Assembly: GCF_032190635.1 (NCBI RefSeq)
Contig: NZ_JAVLAS010000001.1
Location: 62,001-126,000 of the forward strand
Origin: Levilactobacillus zymae
Lineage (GTDB): Bacteria; Bacillota; Bacilli; Lactobacillales; Lactobacillaceae
Length of the DNA stretch: 64,000 bases
Direction: 5' to 3'
In this document: piece by piece, positions 17,073-30,920 of the stretch
Numbering within the stretch: the first letter of the stretch is position 1
How the letters are laid out: each line of letters begins with the position of its first letter
Notes under the pieces: generated by a model
What the model was told of the DNA's origin: nothing
Seen by the model: the letters and a program-made list of their open reading frames with translations, nothing else
Databases searched by the model: none
Position numbers and translations under genes: made by a program

Positions 17073-18515
17073 ATGGCAGATCAAAAAGCAAACATTGGTG
17101 TTGTTGGTATGGCGGTCATGGGCAAGAACTTAGCCCTGAACATTGAAAGTCGCGGTTACACGGTTGGCATTTACAACCGTTCTGATTTCCGGACCAAGGA
17201 CGTCATGAAGGATCACAGTGAAAAGAAGTTAATCCCGAGTTACTCGGTGGCCGACTTCGTGAAGTCACTGGAAACGCCACGGCGGATTTTATTGATGGTG
17301 AAGGCTGGTAAGCCAACCGATGCCGTTATCCAAGAACTCTTACCATTGCTGGACAAGGGTGATGTCTTAATCGATGGTGGGAACACGAACTTCCACGATA
17401 CCATGGCTCGTAACGCTGAACTCGACAAGTCCGGGATCAACTTTATCGGCATGGGGGTATCCGGTGGTGAACTGGGTGCCTTACAAGGCCCATCATTAAT
17501 GCCTGGTGGCCAAAAGGAAGCTTACGATTTGGTTGCACCTATCCTGGAACAAATCTCTGCTAAGGCCCCTCAAGACGGCAAGCCATGTGTTTCCTACATC
17601 GGCCCTAACGGTGCTGGTCACTACGTCAAGATGGTCCACAACGGGATCGAATACGGTGATGAAGAGCTGATCGACGAAAGCTACAACATCATGCGCAACG
17701 TTGCCGGCATTTCCGTTGACGAAATGGCTGACATCTTCAAGGAATGGAACAAGGGTGAACTGGACAGTTACTTGGTTGAAATCACCGCAGACATCCTGAC
17801 TCGTAAGGATGACTTAGGCGACGACAAGAACTTACCAATCATCGATGCCATCCTGGACCGTGGGAACAACAAGGGGACTGGTAAGTGGAGTTCCGAAGAT
17901 GCGTTGAACATCCAAGTCCCACAATCCGTCATTACCGAATCCGTTTACGCTCGTTACATCTCCATGATGAAGGACGAACGGGTTAAGGCATCCAAGGTCT
18001 TACCAGCTGCTGAAAAGCAAGGTAACGTTGACTTTGGTGACAAGACTGAATTTATCGAAAAGGTTCGTCAAGCCCTCTTCTTCAGTAAGTTGATGAGTTA
18101 CGCCCAAGGGTTCGAACAACTCCGGGTTGCTTCCGAAACCTACGATTGGAACTTACAATTCGGTGAATTAGCACAAATCTGGCGTGGCGGTTGCATTATC
18201 CGGGCCCAATTCCTGCAAAACATCACCGATGCCTTCGACAAGGATCCTAAGTTGACCAACTTACTCTTTGATGACTACTTCAAGGACATCTCCAAGAAGT
18301 ATCAACAATCCGTTCGTGACGTGGTTGCCTTGGCCGTTCAAGCTGGGATTCCTGTTCCTAGCTTCTCCGCTGCCATCACCTACTACGACAGTTTCCGGGC
18401 AGAAGTCTTACCTGCTAACTTGTTGCAAGCACAACGGGACTACTTCGGGGCACACACCTACGAACGTCGGGACCGTAAGGGTGACTTCCACTACTCATGG
18501 TACGAAGAACAATAA
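17073..18515 (+). CDS. gnd: 6-phosphogluconate dehydrogenase, decarboxylating
   Basis: 480 residues, the full family length. It converts 6-phosphogluconate to ribulose 5-phosphate and CO2 with NADP+ in the cytoplasm. The nucleotide motif [13 protein letters not shown] (about 10-22), NRS for NADP phosphate binding, GGNTNFHDT, the signature [20 protein letters not shown] (partly shown) and the catalytic Lys in [14 protein letters not shown] (about 185-198) are all present. Codon use is highly biased, indicating strong expression. The start has AAGGAAGG upstream. Together with zwf it feeds the phosphoketolase pathway. It has its own terminator. Confidence 0.98.
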   Translation: MADQKANIGVVGMAVMGKNLALNIESRGYTVGIYNRSDFRTKDVMKDHSEKKLIPSYSVADFVKSLETPRRILLMVKAGKPTDAVIQELLPLLDKGDVLIDGGNTNFHDTMARNAELDKSGINFIGMGVSGGELGALQGPSLMPGGQKEAYDLVAPILEQISAKAPQDGKPCVSYIGPNGAGHYVKMVHNGIEYGDEELIDESYNIMRNVAGISVDEMADIFKEWNKGELDSYLVEITADILTRKDDLGDDKNLPIIDAILDRGNNKGTGKWSSEDALNIQVPQSVITESVYARYISMMKDERVKASKVLPAAEKQGNVDFGDKTEFIEKVRQALFFSKLMSYAQGFEQLRVASETYDWNLQFGELAQIWRGGCIIRAQFLQNITDAFDKDPKLTNLLFDDYFKDISKKYQQSVRDVVALAVQAGIPVPSFSAAITYYDSFRAEVLPANLLQAQRDYFGAHTYERRDRKGDFHYSWYEEQ

Positions 18516-18534
18516 ACCTTTAATACTAGTATCG

Positions 18535-18563
18535 AAAAAGACGTCCCTCGGGGCGTCTTTTTT
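18535..18563 (+). terminator. gnd terminator
   Basis: AAAAAGACGTCCC pairs with GGGCGTCTTTTTT around CTC; a classic terminator. Confidence 0.9.
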
Positions 18564-18587
18564 ATGGCTTAAACCTAAATTGACCAA

Positions 18588-18620
18588 CCAAAAACGACCG
18601 GGACGTAAACACCGGTCGTT
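18588..18620 (-). terminator. Terminator of the small 18636 gene
   Basis: On the minus strand AACGACCGG pairs with CCGGTCGTT around TGTTTACGTC-like loop bases and is followed by a short T run. Confidence 0.75.
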
Positions 18621-18635
18621 AGGGTTAGAGTTAAT

Positions 18636-18902
18636 TTATTGGCGCGTCTGGCTACCCGCATGGGTGAGTCCACCCAGCTGTTCCGCTAACGCCAAGTGAA
18701 TGGCGTGGAGATTTTCCCAGCGGTCGATTTCGGCAGCCAAGCCGGCCTGCCATTGCGCCTTTTCCCGACTCTTTTCAATGAACCGCTCCCAGTTGGCATC
18801 GGCGGTCAACTCATCGCTACTCTGGCGCCACTTGCACCATTCGTCTAAATGGTGGGCTAATTCGCGGGCTTGCGGTGGGGCTAACACTAAGTTATCAGTC
18901 AT
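18636..18902 (-). CDS. Small helical protein of unknown function
   Basis: 88 residues with a clear AAGGAGG ribosome site eight bases before the ATG and its own terminator, so it is a real gene. It is soluble, Trp-rich (DEWCKWRQ, NWERFIEK, AQWQAG, DRWENL) and predicted to be almost all helix. No known motif is recognised. The N-terminus MTDNLVLAPPQARELA has no signal peptide. Neighbours (gnd, an NAD-binding protein) give no hint of its job. Confidence 0.7.
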   Translation of the reverse strand: MTDNLVLAPPQARELAHHLDEWCKWRQSSDELTADANWERFIEKSREKAQWQAGLAAEIDRWENLHAIHLALAEQLGGLTHAGSQTRQ

Positions 18903-18993
18903 CGTAGGTGGCCTCCTTCAAGGTGTCGGGTTCAACTTATCTAGTTTATAAGTTTATTATAACAAAATCCATCCCGGTTCACCGGTCTGCTGC

Positions 18994-19635
18994 TCATAAT
19001 TGGTCTAACACCTGCGCAATGGACTGATCCCCCTGCAGTAACGGGATGGTTTTACCCACGGTCCGTTCATCGTGCAACGCCGCCACCAAGAAAGCCGCAA
19101 CATCCCCGCGCGGGACGCTCCCCACGGCAATGGGATCACTTTTGACCAGCCCTGTCGCCGGGTGGAAAGACAATGCCCCGGGCTCGACGATGGTGTACGC
19201 GAGCTGCGTCTGGTGAGTTAACCAGTGGTCCGCATAGAACTTCGCCGCATACAGAGCTTGTAGGGGCGCCGCCCACCGGTTGCGATCCTCCGCAAAGAGC
19301 ATACTGATCATGAGAAAGCGACGTACCCCGGCAATTTCAGCGGCTTGCATGGTTTTGACCGCCCCGTCTAGGTCGATCAGCAGGGTCATGTCGTCCTTGG
19401 TGCGACTCCCCGATCCCGCCGCAAAGATCAGGGCATCAATCCCCAACAAGCGACTGGCTAAGGTTTCCGGCTTGGCTAACAAATCAAAATCGCAAACTTT
19501 GACGCCTAAGTCTTCCCAATCCTCATTGTCCTCTCCCGGCCGTAACCCGGCAATGGGGGTATCCCCCCGGGCTAAAAGTTGTTGTACCACTAAGCGACCA
19601 ATCTGACCGTTGGCCCCCACCACAAACACCTGCAT
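18994..19635 (-). CDS. NAD(P)-binding atypical SDR / NmrA-like protein
   Basis: 213 residues. An N-terminal Rossmann motif VVGANGQIGRLV (about 4-15), ALIFAAGSGS (about 70) and a conserved YTIVEPGAL (about 147-155) identify the atypical SDR group that includes YhfK/NmrA-like proteins. FMISMLFAEDRN-like strand (seen as RRFLMISMLF) follows. The classical YxxxK is not evident in its usual place, although YAAKFYAD may supply Tyr and Lys. These are cytoplasmic, often redox-sensing or flavin-reductase-like proteins; the role here is unknown. Single gene. Confidence 0.82.
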   Translation of the reverse strand: MQVFVVGANGQIGRLVVQQLLARGDTPIAGLRPGEDNEDWEDLGVKVCDFDLLAKPETLASRLLGIDALIFAAGSGSRTKDDMTLLIDLDGAVKTMQAAEIAGVRRFLMISMLFAEDRNRWAAPLQALYAAKFYADHWLTHQTQLAYTIVEPGALSFHPATGLVKSDPIAVGSVPRGDVAAFLVAALHDERTVGKTIPLLQGDQSIAQVLDQL

Positions 19636-19875
19636 CGCGCTAAGCTCCCTTCTGCTGTTTACCGGTCTTATTATACACTAGCCCCCCTATTCTGGTGGAG
19701 ATTCGCTAAAATCCCCGTTAACGGGCGTTTTCAAGCGGGTATCTTGGTTGCTTGAACCACCAAATCACAAGAATTCGAGAATCGAGCCTTTACCGGTCGC
19801 TAAAAAGTGCCATAATAGAAAAGGGTGTGGTTGCTGGCCAACCACTGTCGCGATAACTTAAAGGAGGTCCCGAGT

Positions 19876-20223
19876 TTGTCAGACTCAGTATTAACAATTA
19901 CCGACTTGGACGAAAACGCCCAACAAACGGCTTTAACCGATTTTGCGCACTTTTACATTGCGCATTTTAAGCAAAATGACCTGGAGATTTTATCTCAATA
20001 CCGGGTTGATTATTCCATGAACGATATCAACCGATATCTCTTCGAAAACCGCTACTTCTCCCCGGCAGAATTGATCGCCGGTGTCTTGAAGTACAAGCGG
20101 CCCCTCTTCTTGAACATCTTAAAGACGGTCAAGGTGGCGTATAACGCGAACGGGTCGCTCAAGGACACCACTTGGGAAGGCTGGTACCACCAAAACTACG
20201 CGCAAATTGAACAAGGCATTTAA
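19876..20223 (+). CDS. Hypothetical protein, about 115 residues
   Basis: The start is taken as TTG at 19876 because AAAGGAGGT lies eight bases upstream; the longer frame from 19825 has no ribosome site. The protein is soluble, acidic at the N-terminus (TITDLDENAQQTAL) and aromatic rich (FAHFYIAHFK, NRYFSP, EGWYHQNYAQ). A -10-like CATAAT near 19811 and a strong terminator at 20234 make it a monocistronic unit. I do not recognise the family. Confidence 0.7.
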   Translation: MSDSVLTITDLDENAQQTALTDFAHFYIAHFKQNDLEILSQYRVDYSMNDINRYLFENRYFSPAELIAGVLKYKRPLFLNILKTVKVAYNANGSLKDTTWEGWYHQNYAQIEQGI

Positions 20224-20233
20224 GTTTTTAGAT

Positions 20234-20263
20234 AACCGATGGGCCCCGCTCATCGGTTTTTTT
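20234..20263 (+). terminator. Terminator of the 19876 gene
   Basis: AACCGATG pairs with CATCGGTT around GGCCCCGCT-like bases and is followed by seven T. Confidence 0.85.
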
Positions 20264-20333
20264 AGTAGCTTCCACTTTGCTGTGTCGACTATAACAATTT
20301 TCATAGGAAATTCTTTGAAAAAATGCGTTGTCC

Positions 20334-20362
20334 TTGCACTCCGGAAAAAATTCGGGTAGACT
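20334..20362 (+). promoter_or_regulatory. Promoter of the M-box transcript
   Basis: TTGCAC (20334-20339) and TAGACT (20357-20362) are separated by 17 bp, placing a start about 10-15 bases before the M-box. Confidence 0.6.
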
Positions 20363-20380
20363 AACTTTGTAAGATAAATT

Positions 20381-20594
20381 AGAAGCTGTTAGGTGAGGCT
20401 CCTATATGGAAAATGCTACTGCTCAGAAACGTCGAGAAACGCCAATGAGTCAGCTGTTCAGGTCAACATAAGGCCTGATCTAATGTAGCTGTTGAACAAA
20501 CTACGCCGTATAGTGCTAAAACTCAACGACTAGCTGATTTTGTTCACATGCTATTTGATGTGCGCGCGGCTAGTTAGTGGAGCCGGGCGCTTTT
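20381..20594 (+). ncRNA. M-box (ykoK) magnesium riboswitch
   Basis: The highly conserved M-box elements are readable in order: GTTAGGTGAGGCTCCTATAT (20388-20407), GCTACTGCTCAGAAACGTC, GAGAAACGCCAATGAGTCA, the variable arm with AGGTCAACATAAGGCCTGAT, and the closing GGAGCCGGGCGC at 20579-20590. In Bacilli this RNA turns off Mg2+ transporter genes when Mg2+ is high. A ribosome site GGGAGGTGATGAAC and an ATG at 20630 follow, but the open frame is only 28 codons and no Mg2+ transporter gene is found behind it. Confidence 0.85.
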
Positions 20595-20629
20595 AATTTG
20601 GACCTAAACATTTACGGGAGGTGATGAAC

Positions 20630-21200
20630 ATGACGACATTAACAGATGACCCTGGAGCGTGTCACTCTCTGGTGGGAAAGATAGCGTTGGTTCATCCCTC
20701 TTGGTTGACGCTTTGAGGAGCAACCCGTGACACTAGCTTTCCCGGTCCGGACACCGTAGCTTGATGCGGTGAATTCGGCCTTAGATTTTAGAAGCGATCC
20801 GTTAGTCCGCCGTTAACTCAGATGCCGTTGGTGTTAGACCCAACATTTCCGTATCTGACCTTCTCGTACTCGTTTGGGGACTAACCGGTTGAAGCCATTT
20901 AATCGATAACGCAAGCTAGAGTTACGTTGTTTTTCCGGCCCTGCCCCGCTATGATGCACTGACGTGTGAGCTTGGGTAGGCTGCTTCACCACTGGGGGAA
21001 CCCTATGGGGGGAAAGCGTTAAGTAACTGACGCCGTTTCTACTATTTTGGTGTTTTAAAGTCTGTCGTCGAACCCTTGACCAAACCGCCACAGACGGTTA
21101 TTCACACGAATAAGGCGCTTACCCATGGGCTGATGGGAATCACCCCGCAAGTGGCCACCTTAACCGGGTGAATGAGCTGGTCAGGTTTAGTAAATACGCT
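20630..21200 (+). pseudogene. Decayed region behind the M-box; no intact gene
   Basis: After the ATG at 20630 (MTTLTDDPGACHSLVGK, then stop at 28 codons) there is no long frame on either strand up to the terminator at 21207. Short stretches that look once-coding appear, for example around 21018-21171 (KSVVEPLTKPP, then IHTNKALTHGLMGITPQ) ending in TGA. Complementary segments are also present: GTGTCAC/GTGACAC (20659-20665 with 20727-20733), GGGAAAG/CTTTCCC (20674-20680 with 20737-20743) and CACCG/CGGTG (around 20752-20771). I read it as the wreck of an M-box-controlled gene, most likely a metal transporter by family logic, but the product cannot be recognised. Confidence 0.45.
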
Positions 21201-21206
21201 GAAGTC

Positions 21207-21252
21207 AAAAAAGACCTCGTCACGACCACTACCGGTCATGACGAGGTCTTTT
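21207..21252 (-). terminator. Terminator of the dicarboxylate symporter gene
   Basis: AAGACCTCGTCA pairs perfectly with TGACGAGGTCTT; the minus strand continues with six T, the plus strand with four, so it may work both ways. Confidence 0.9.
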
Positions 21253-21271
21253 AGTTTACCCTTAATCACGG

Positions 21272-22558
21272 TTAGGCTTTCTTCCCCGCTCGCATATTGG
21301 CGAGATAAGCCTGACTCTTTTCTTCGCTAAATTCATGTTCGGACTTACCAATGACCACCGTGGCCAGGGAGTTCCCCACCACGTTAACGGCGGTCCGCCC
21401 CATGTCGACTAACCGGTCAATCCCGGCGATAAAGGTTAACCCACTCATAGGGACCCCAATCGTCGAAACCGTCGCAAGTAAGACCACGAAGGACGCACCG
21501 GGAACCCCGGCCATCCCCTTACTAGTGATCATCAGGACCACTAACAGGGTAATCTGCTGGCCTAAGCTCAAGTGGATGTGGTAGGCCTGAGCCAGGAATA
21601 AGGCCGCTAGCGATTGATAAATGGCCGACCCGTCCAGGTTGAAGGTGTAGCCGGTTGGAATCACAAAGGAAACAATCCCCTGACTGACCCCGAACTTATC
21701 CATCTTATCAATTAACCGCGGTAACGTGGCTTCGGAACTGGCCGTGGAGAAAGCCAGGATGGCTTCATCCTTAATCACCGTCAGCAGGTCCCACAGACGA
21801 AAACCGAAGAGCCGGGCAACTAGGCCCATGAAGACCAGGATGAAGATCGCCATGGTGGCGTACGCCAAGATGATGAAGTAGCCCAGGGGAGCTAACGCGG
21901 AGAGCCCCATTTGGGCAATGGTGACCCCAATCAGGGCACAAACCCCGATGGGCGCGGTATGCATCACCCAGTTCGTGACGCGGAACATGACTTGCGAAAC
22001 GGCATCTAGGAAATCAATAATGATTTTCCCCTGCTTGCCGATGGCCGCGGTCCCCAACCCGAAGAAGACGGAGAAGAAGATGACGGGCATCATATCGCCT
22101 TCACTCAAGGATTTGAAGAAGTTGGTGGGAATAATGCCCATGAGGGTTGCCCAGATTCCCGTATTCTTGGCTGATTTGGCCGTAGAGACGTATTGACTGA
22201 TATCCGTGCTATGTAGTTGGTGAATGTCAATAAACGACCCAGGATGGAAGACATTCCCGACTAACAGCCCGAGGGCAATCGCAATCGTCGTCATAATTTC
22301 AAAGTAGATCAGCGTCTTCCCGCCGACCCGACCTAACTGCTTAATGTCACCCATGTTGGCAATCCCCACGGTTAAACAGGAAACCACGATTGGTAAGACG
22401 ATCATTTGGATCAGGCCAATGAACATGTTCCCGATGTTCTGCATGGCGGTAATGGCCATTTTGTTCTGGTAGAAAATGACTCCTAAAACAATTCCTAAGA
22501 CTAACCCAATTAAAATTTGCCAGCCTAAACTAAGCCGGTAACTTCGGTATCTCTTCAT
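21272..22558 (-). CDS. Dicarboxylate/amino acid:cation symporter (DAACS family)
   Basis: About 428 residues if the ATG at 22558 (MKRYRSYRLSLGWQ) is used; a GGGTGAAG lies upstream of it, whereas the ATG at 22579 has no visible site. The GltPh/GltT fold is clear: about eight helices, the Ser-rich hairpin motif in AFSTASSEATLPRLI (about residue 275), GYTFNLDGSA (substrate/Na+ motif) and the second hairpin with KGMAGVPGASFV. It imports glutamate, aspartate or C4-dicarboxylates with H+ or Na+. The last ~20 residues are charged. It is monocistronic and sits next to the rRNA operon. Confidence 0.88.
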   Translation of the reverse strand: MKRYRSYRLSLGWQILIGLVLGIVLGVIFYQNKMAITAMQNIGNMFIGLIQMIVLPIVVSCLTVGIANMGDIKQLGRVGGKTLIYFEIMTTIAIALGLLVGNVFHPGSFIDIHQLHSTDISQYVSTAKSAKNTGIWATLMGIIPTNFFKSLSEGDMMPVIFFSVFFGLGTAAIGKQGKIIIDFLDAVSQVMFRVTNWVMHTAPIGVCALIGVTIAQMGLSALAPLGYFIILAYATMAIFILVFMGLVARLFGFRLWDLLTVIKDEAILAFSTASSEATLPRLIDKMDKFGVSQGIVSFVIPTGYTFNLDGSAIYQSLAALFLAQAYHIHLSLGQQITLLVVLMITSKGMAGVPGASFVVLLATVSTIGVPMSGLTFIAGIDRLVDMGRTAVNVVGNSLATVVIGKSEHEFSEEKSQAYLANMRAGKKA

Positions 22559-22791
22559 TATCTTCACCCATTCTCTCATAGTCTAATCGTTTTTTCAGAA
22601 TTCTGCTCACCTCATAATGATAGCACAAGCCCGAAAAAACGACGCACTTCACTGGGACAAAACTTGAAATTATTGAGTTTAAGTTAACCAATAACCCGTT
22701 GTGGGGAGACCGGATCGAGCGCGTCCCCGCGCAGATTAGCGGACCTTAAACGGGGCATCACCGCCGTTAGTTAGAATTTTAACCATTGTAC

Positions 22792-22822
22792 AAAAAAAGG
22801 AACTCAATCGAATTGAGTTCCT
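22792..22822 (-). terminator. Terminator of rRNA operon A
   Basis: AGGAACTCAAT pairs with ATTGAGTTCCT; the minus strand then has seven T. It lies just 3' of the 5S gene. Confidence 0.9.
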
Positions 22823-22828
22823 GACATT

Positions 22829-22943
22829 GCGTGGCAACGTCCTATCCTTGCAGGGGGCGATCCCCCAACTACTATCGGCGTGCTGAAGCTTAACTTCTGT
22901 GTTCGGCATGGGAACAGGTGTATCCTTCAGGCTATCGCCACCA
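22829..22943 (-). rRNA. rrf: 5S ribosomal RNA, operon A
   Basis: Reads TGGTGGCGATAGC at its 5' end and GGACGTTGCCACGC near its 3' end, which pair as helix I. It contains CCGAACACAGAAGTTAAGC, the near-universal 5S core. About 115 nt; ends are approximate by a few bases. Confidence 0.93.
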
Positions 22944-23009
22944 TACTATTGAGAGCTTATTCTCTCAAAACTAGATATTACCAGCTTATTTTCTTTGAGA
23001 ACACCATTA

Positions 23010-27705
<4,696 letters not shown>

Positions 27706-27885
27706 AAAGATGATAAGCTCGAATAGCTCATCGATTGTTGTTACATTTTTAAAGCGAATTGACTTCGCAAATATTGTTTGGGTTTGAACCTAAGTTCAAA
27801 CCGCCCTACACATATTTGGTTTGTCGAAACAATGTTCAGTTTTCAAAGGTCTACCAAATTGTCTTTCGTAACAGACAACTTAATT

Positions 27886-28019
27886 ATCATAACATTTAGA
27901 AGTTATGATGTCAACAACTTATTTTAATTAATTAATTTCAATCAATTAATTGCGTCGCTGCTGTGCCATCGCTGTTCGACAGCTTAATTAATATACCATG
28001 AGCGCTTAGGAACTGTCAA
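27886..28019 (-). promoter_or_regulatory. Tandem promoters of rRNA operon A
   Basis: P1: TTGACA (28014-28019), 18-bp spacer, TATATT (27990-27995). P2: TTGACA (27909-27914), 17-bp spacer, TATGAT (27886-27891). Both point leftwards to the 16S gene. The P2 segment is almost the same as the proximal promoter of operon B, while sequences further upstream differ. Confidence 0.8.
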
Positions 28020-28194
28020 CGGAATTTTTGAATTTATTTTCACCGTCACCAAATTGGGCGTCCTCAACGGGGAAACGGGCTTCCGGTGGACGCTTTTCCG
28101 CTGCTGAAGCCATCGAGAATTCTCCCCCTCTATTGCTTCCCTATGCCCTTATACAAACTCAGTACTGCTAGCCTGCCACACGACATCGCTCATC

Positions 28195-28223
28195 AAAAAA
28201 GCCCGGTGACATTTCCACCGAGC
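28195..28223 (-). terminator. Terminator of the tRNA-Thr gene
   Basis: GCTCGGTG pairs with CACCGGGC on the minus strand and is followed by six T, directly 3' of the tRNA. The tRNA is therefore a separate unit from operon A. Confidence 0.85.
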
Positions 28224-28232
28224 CAGTAGCTA

Positions 28233-28305
28233 AGCCACTTATTGGATTTGAACCAACGACCTCTTCCTTACCATGGAAACGCTCTACCTTCTGAGCTAAA
28301 GTGGC
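28233..28305 (-). tRNA. tRNA-Thr (anticodon GGT)
   Basis: 73 nt with acceptor stem GCCACTT/AAGTGGC, D-arm GCTC..GAGC, anticodon stem-loop TTTCC-ATGGTAA-GGAAG with anticodon GGT (reads ACC/ACT), and T-arm GTTGG TTCAAAT CCAAT. CCA is not encoded. Confidence 0.92.
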
Positions 28306-28619
28306 ATTTCCCTCTATTATTACTGAAAACCGACGCTCTGACAATAGGGCTCCCGGAGAAACTCGTTTTTTGTCGTTAATTTATACTGATCTATTCCCCA
28401 AACTTAGGATCTAATCTATAACCGCACTCCGCTCGCCGACGCCTACTAATAACTGCAGGGTTAGAAGGACAAACAGACCTACCCGCTGATCACCTGCCCG
28501 CCCAGTTCCTCAGTAATTCTTGGTGAGCGTCTCAGACCCCGGTTTAACTCAGCATCTCCAAGTAGGCCGCTAAAGTTAGCCGTGAGCCGGACCTTACCAG
28601 CAGACTAGCTCCACTACCT
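28306..28619. other. Intergenic stretch without a recognisable gene
   Basis: No frame of note, promoter or strong hairpin was seen. It may be the decayed 3' part of the leftward pseudogene that begins near 29035. Confidence 0.4.
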
Positions 28620-29035
28620 GGGCTGATCGCCTAGTGGAAAGTCGGCACTAGACCAACCGCTACGATTCTCCCGATTAGCTGATTCCCTGATTTAAAGATG
28701 CCGCACTGTCCCCAGACAGTAACCGCATCTCCTAGGTTAGTTCTGTTATCTAAGCGGCCCCGGTAGCAAGAGACGAGCAAAAGGACTTAAGCTCTTACTA
28801 TGGTATCAACCAGAATAATTAGTTCCGTCGAGCACGGAACCACTAGGTCTCGCATTAGTATACTTCCGGCCAGTACCCTTACCACCACTTAAGGAGCCAT
28901 CCGATTGAAATGAAGCTAACGCAAACGCATTTTTATTTTCCCGTTATCGGTTAATGCTGACGCTCCAGCGCCAACACCTCCTAGCATTACCAGGATTGAG
29001 GCTAACCATTTGCGCGGTTTAGCTATTTTATTTCC
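28620..29035 (-). pseudogene. Remnant of a secreted-protein gene
   Basis: Leftward reading from about 29035 gives a good ribosome site (GGGGGAAATAAA) followed by ATA GCT AAA, that is IAKPRKWLASILVMLGGVG, a signal peptide whose expected ATG start is ATA. The frame stops at a TAG after about 40 codons. A neighbouring frame continues with SFQSDGSLSGGKGTGRKYTN and a third, near 28640-28790, with GDAVTVWGQCGIFKSGNQL. These fragments look like one Gly/Ser-rich exported protein broken by several indels. I do not recognise the family. Confidence 0.55.
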
Positions 29036-29205
29036 CCCAATTAACCCGACTCACTTGTTTCGATCGAACATGTTGATGCTAGTATCGGAATTGAAACCGG
29101 TAGATTTGACTGCTGGCGGTCAATGAATTATTTTTACACTTCCTGTATTTAGTCTATGAGGAATCCCCATAGACGCAAAACAAGAAGTGAGGTAGACGTT
29201 TAGAC

Positions 29206-29226
29206 AAAAAAGCCCAAAAGGACTTT
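29206..29226 (-). terminator. Possible terminator in the inter-operon strip
   Basis: AGTCC-TTTT-GGGCT followed by six T on the minus strand. It lies downstream of the 29380-29840 remnant. Confidence 0.5.
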
Positions 29227-29379
29227 CCTGTGCAAGAAACGAACTTACCCCATTTCATTTCAACCATTCTTATTTTCAGCTACGGCCTTGTTAACTAATA
29301 GGAACTTGGACTGCCAGTTATACAAAGTTGCTTGTTCTGAAAAATTAGCAGTCTCCCAAGCGCTTGAAATTGAGCTAAC

Positions 29380-29840
29380 TAAGTTTGGACCTAATCCTTG
29401 TGACGGTTTAAATCCCTTATGTAGTAAATCCACTAATTTTTGTCGTTGTTAGAACTAAAGTAGACGCCCCAGCATCCCAAATTATTCGTGAAGTTTTCCG
29501 AATTAGAATACATGCCGGGCATCACCACAGCAACATGCTTTTGATGACAAATCTCGCCAACAAACTTATGACCGTTTGACAAAGTTCCGATAAAGTCAAA
29601 GGCAGATAATCCCGGGGGCATACAACTTAGCCCCCTTAGTCAAGATCAAATAACCCTTAGCATAGTCAGCGGTCCTGAACCTTTCTTGCCCGGTTCAATA
29701 ATATAGTTATATATTTCTGCGGATGGTCCTTTTGCATATCTGCTGCCATCTTTTGCATTTCGGCAGATTTGTAACTACCCGGCCGTAAACGACCGAACTT
29801 CTGGGAACGTTAAGGAGTGTTTAGGTTGTTATGGCGGTAT
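29380..29840 (-). pseudogene. Remnant of an unrecognised protein gene
   Basis: Three leftward frames follow each other: RPGSYKSAEMQKMAADMQKD near 29770-29680, then DYAKGYLILTKGAKLYAPG near 29665-29610, then GTLSNGHKFVGEICHQKH to a stop at 29433. They join plausibly into one protein by small indels and have ordinary amino acid composition. A 62-codon open frame (29433-29621) is all that remains intact. Function unknown. Confidence 0.5.
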
Positions 29841-29885
29841 TCCGAGTACCTAACTCACAGAGCTCAACCATCTTACCAAGAGACT

Positions 29886-30831
29886 TTATTGGGCCGTTTT
29901 TAGACCTCTATGTAGGATATTAATAGCCGCATTGACATCACGATCATGATGCGTCCCACAGTGGGGACAAGTCCATTCGCGAATTTCGAGCGGCTTCTGA
30001 CCACTTTGAAACCCACAGCTGGCATTGGCAGTTGACTTAGCCAAGTGATGATTGTGCATTAGATTCTTGACTTTTAAATCCTCAATCACAATCACGTCGT
30101 AGGCTTTGACCAACTGGATCGTCAGTTTGTTCAAGTAGTCTTTACGCCGATTAGCGAGTTTACGCTGGTAACGCGCTTTGCTTTGCCTAGCTCGCTGCCA
30201 GTTTTTATAGTCATTGAGTTCCAACTCAATCAAGTGATTTTTATCATGGTTCCACTGAATCACGTTGACCTTGGTTTGATGTTTGCACTGATTGAACTTC
30301 CGTTACCACTTAATCCCTTGTTCTTCTTCCCAGAGCGCTTGAAATTTAGGATATTTCTGGCCATAAGAGACAATCGCCAGATCAGCTACGACCAAGTCAA
30401 TACCCACTTGAACCCCGGTTTTAGGTAGTAGCTTAGGCTCCAGAAATTCAACTTGTAAACTCAAATAGTAACGTCCCGTAACGTCATGGCTAACTGTATA
30501 GCGCTTAACGAGGCCGTTGATCAGCCGACCCGTCTTGCTGGTCTTGACACTACCGAGTTTTGGTAATTTAACTCGGTGCTTAGCCATAACTGGTTGCGAA
30601 CTAGCAGAAAAACGGTCGGTATATGCCTGCTTAGCTGATCGCCGCGATTTAAAGCGTGGTTGACCACCACGATGCTTAAACAACGATGAGGCGGCTGCTT
30701 GGATTATTTTTATACCGGGCCTTGGCCATCACTAACATTTGATTCCAAACAAAGCGATTATTGCCAAACTGCCATAGCTGGCCTTCTTGAGTGCGGGTTG
30801 GGTACAGTCGAAGTTTGATGCCGCTCAACAT
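29886..30831 (-). pseudogene. tnpB: TnpB (IS200/IS605-family accessory protein, RuvC nuclease) broken into three frames
   Basis: The N-terminus MLSGIKLRLYPTRTQEGQL starts at 30831 with AAAGGTGAT upstream and stops near 30676. A second frame (30303-30683) holds KHRGGQPRFKSRRSAKQAY-like wedge sequence (part) and the first RuvC motif VGIDLVVADLAIVS. A third frame (29886-30263) holds the second RuvC motif IVIEDLKVKNLM and the zinc finger/third RuvC motif CPHCGTHHDRDVNAAINI. About 50 residues that normally lie between motif II and the first zinc-finger pair are missing (HHLAKSTANASCGFQSG is joined abruptly). No TnpA gene is near. TnpB is an RNA-guided DNA nuclease; this copy is dead. Confidence 0.88.
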
Positions 30832-30920
30832 CGAATCATCACCTTTCACGGAGCCTATCTCAGAGTTGTTCAAGTAACTGTTCCGATATTAGTATACGTC
30901 CGCTTTACTAGTAATACGAT

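Noticed and set aside
20834-21091. Minus-strand 85-codon frame in the M-box downstream region
   Set aside because: No ribosome site, odd composition rich in Arg/His/Ser, and no coding style; treated as chance.
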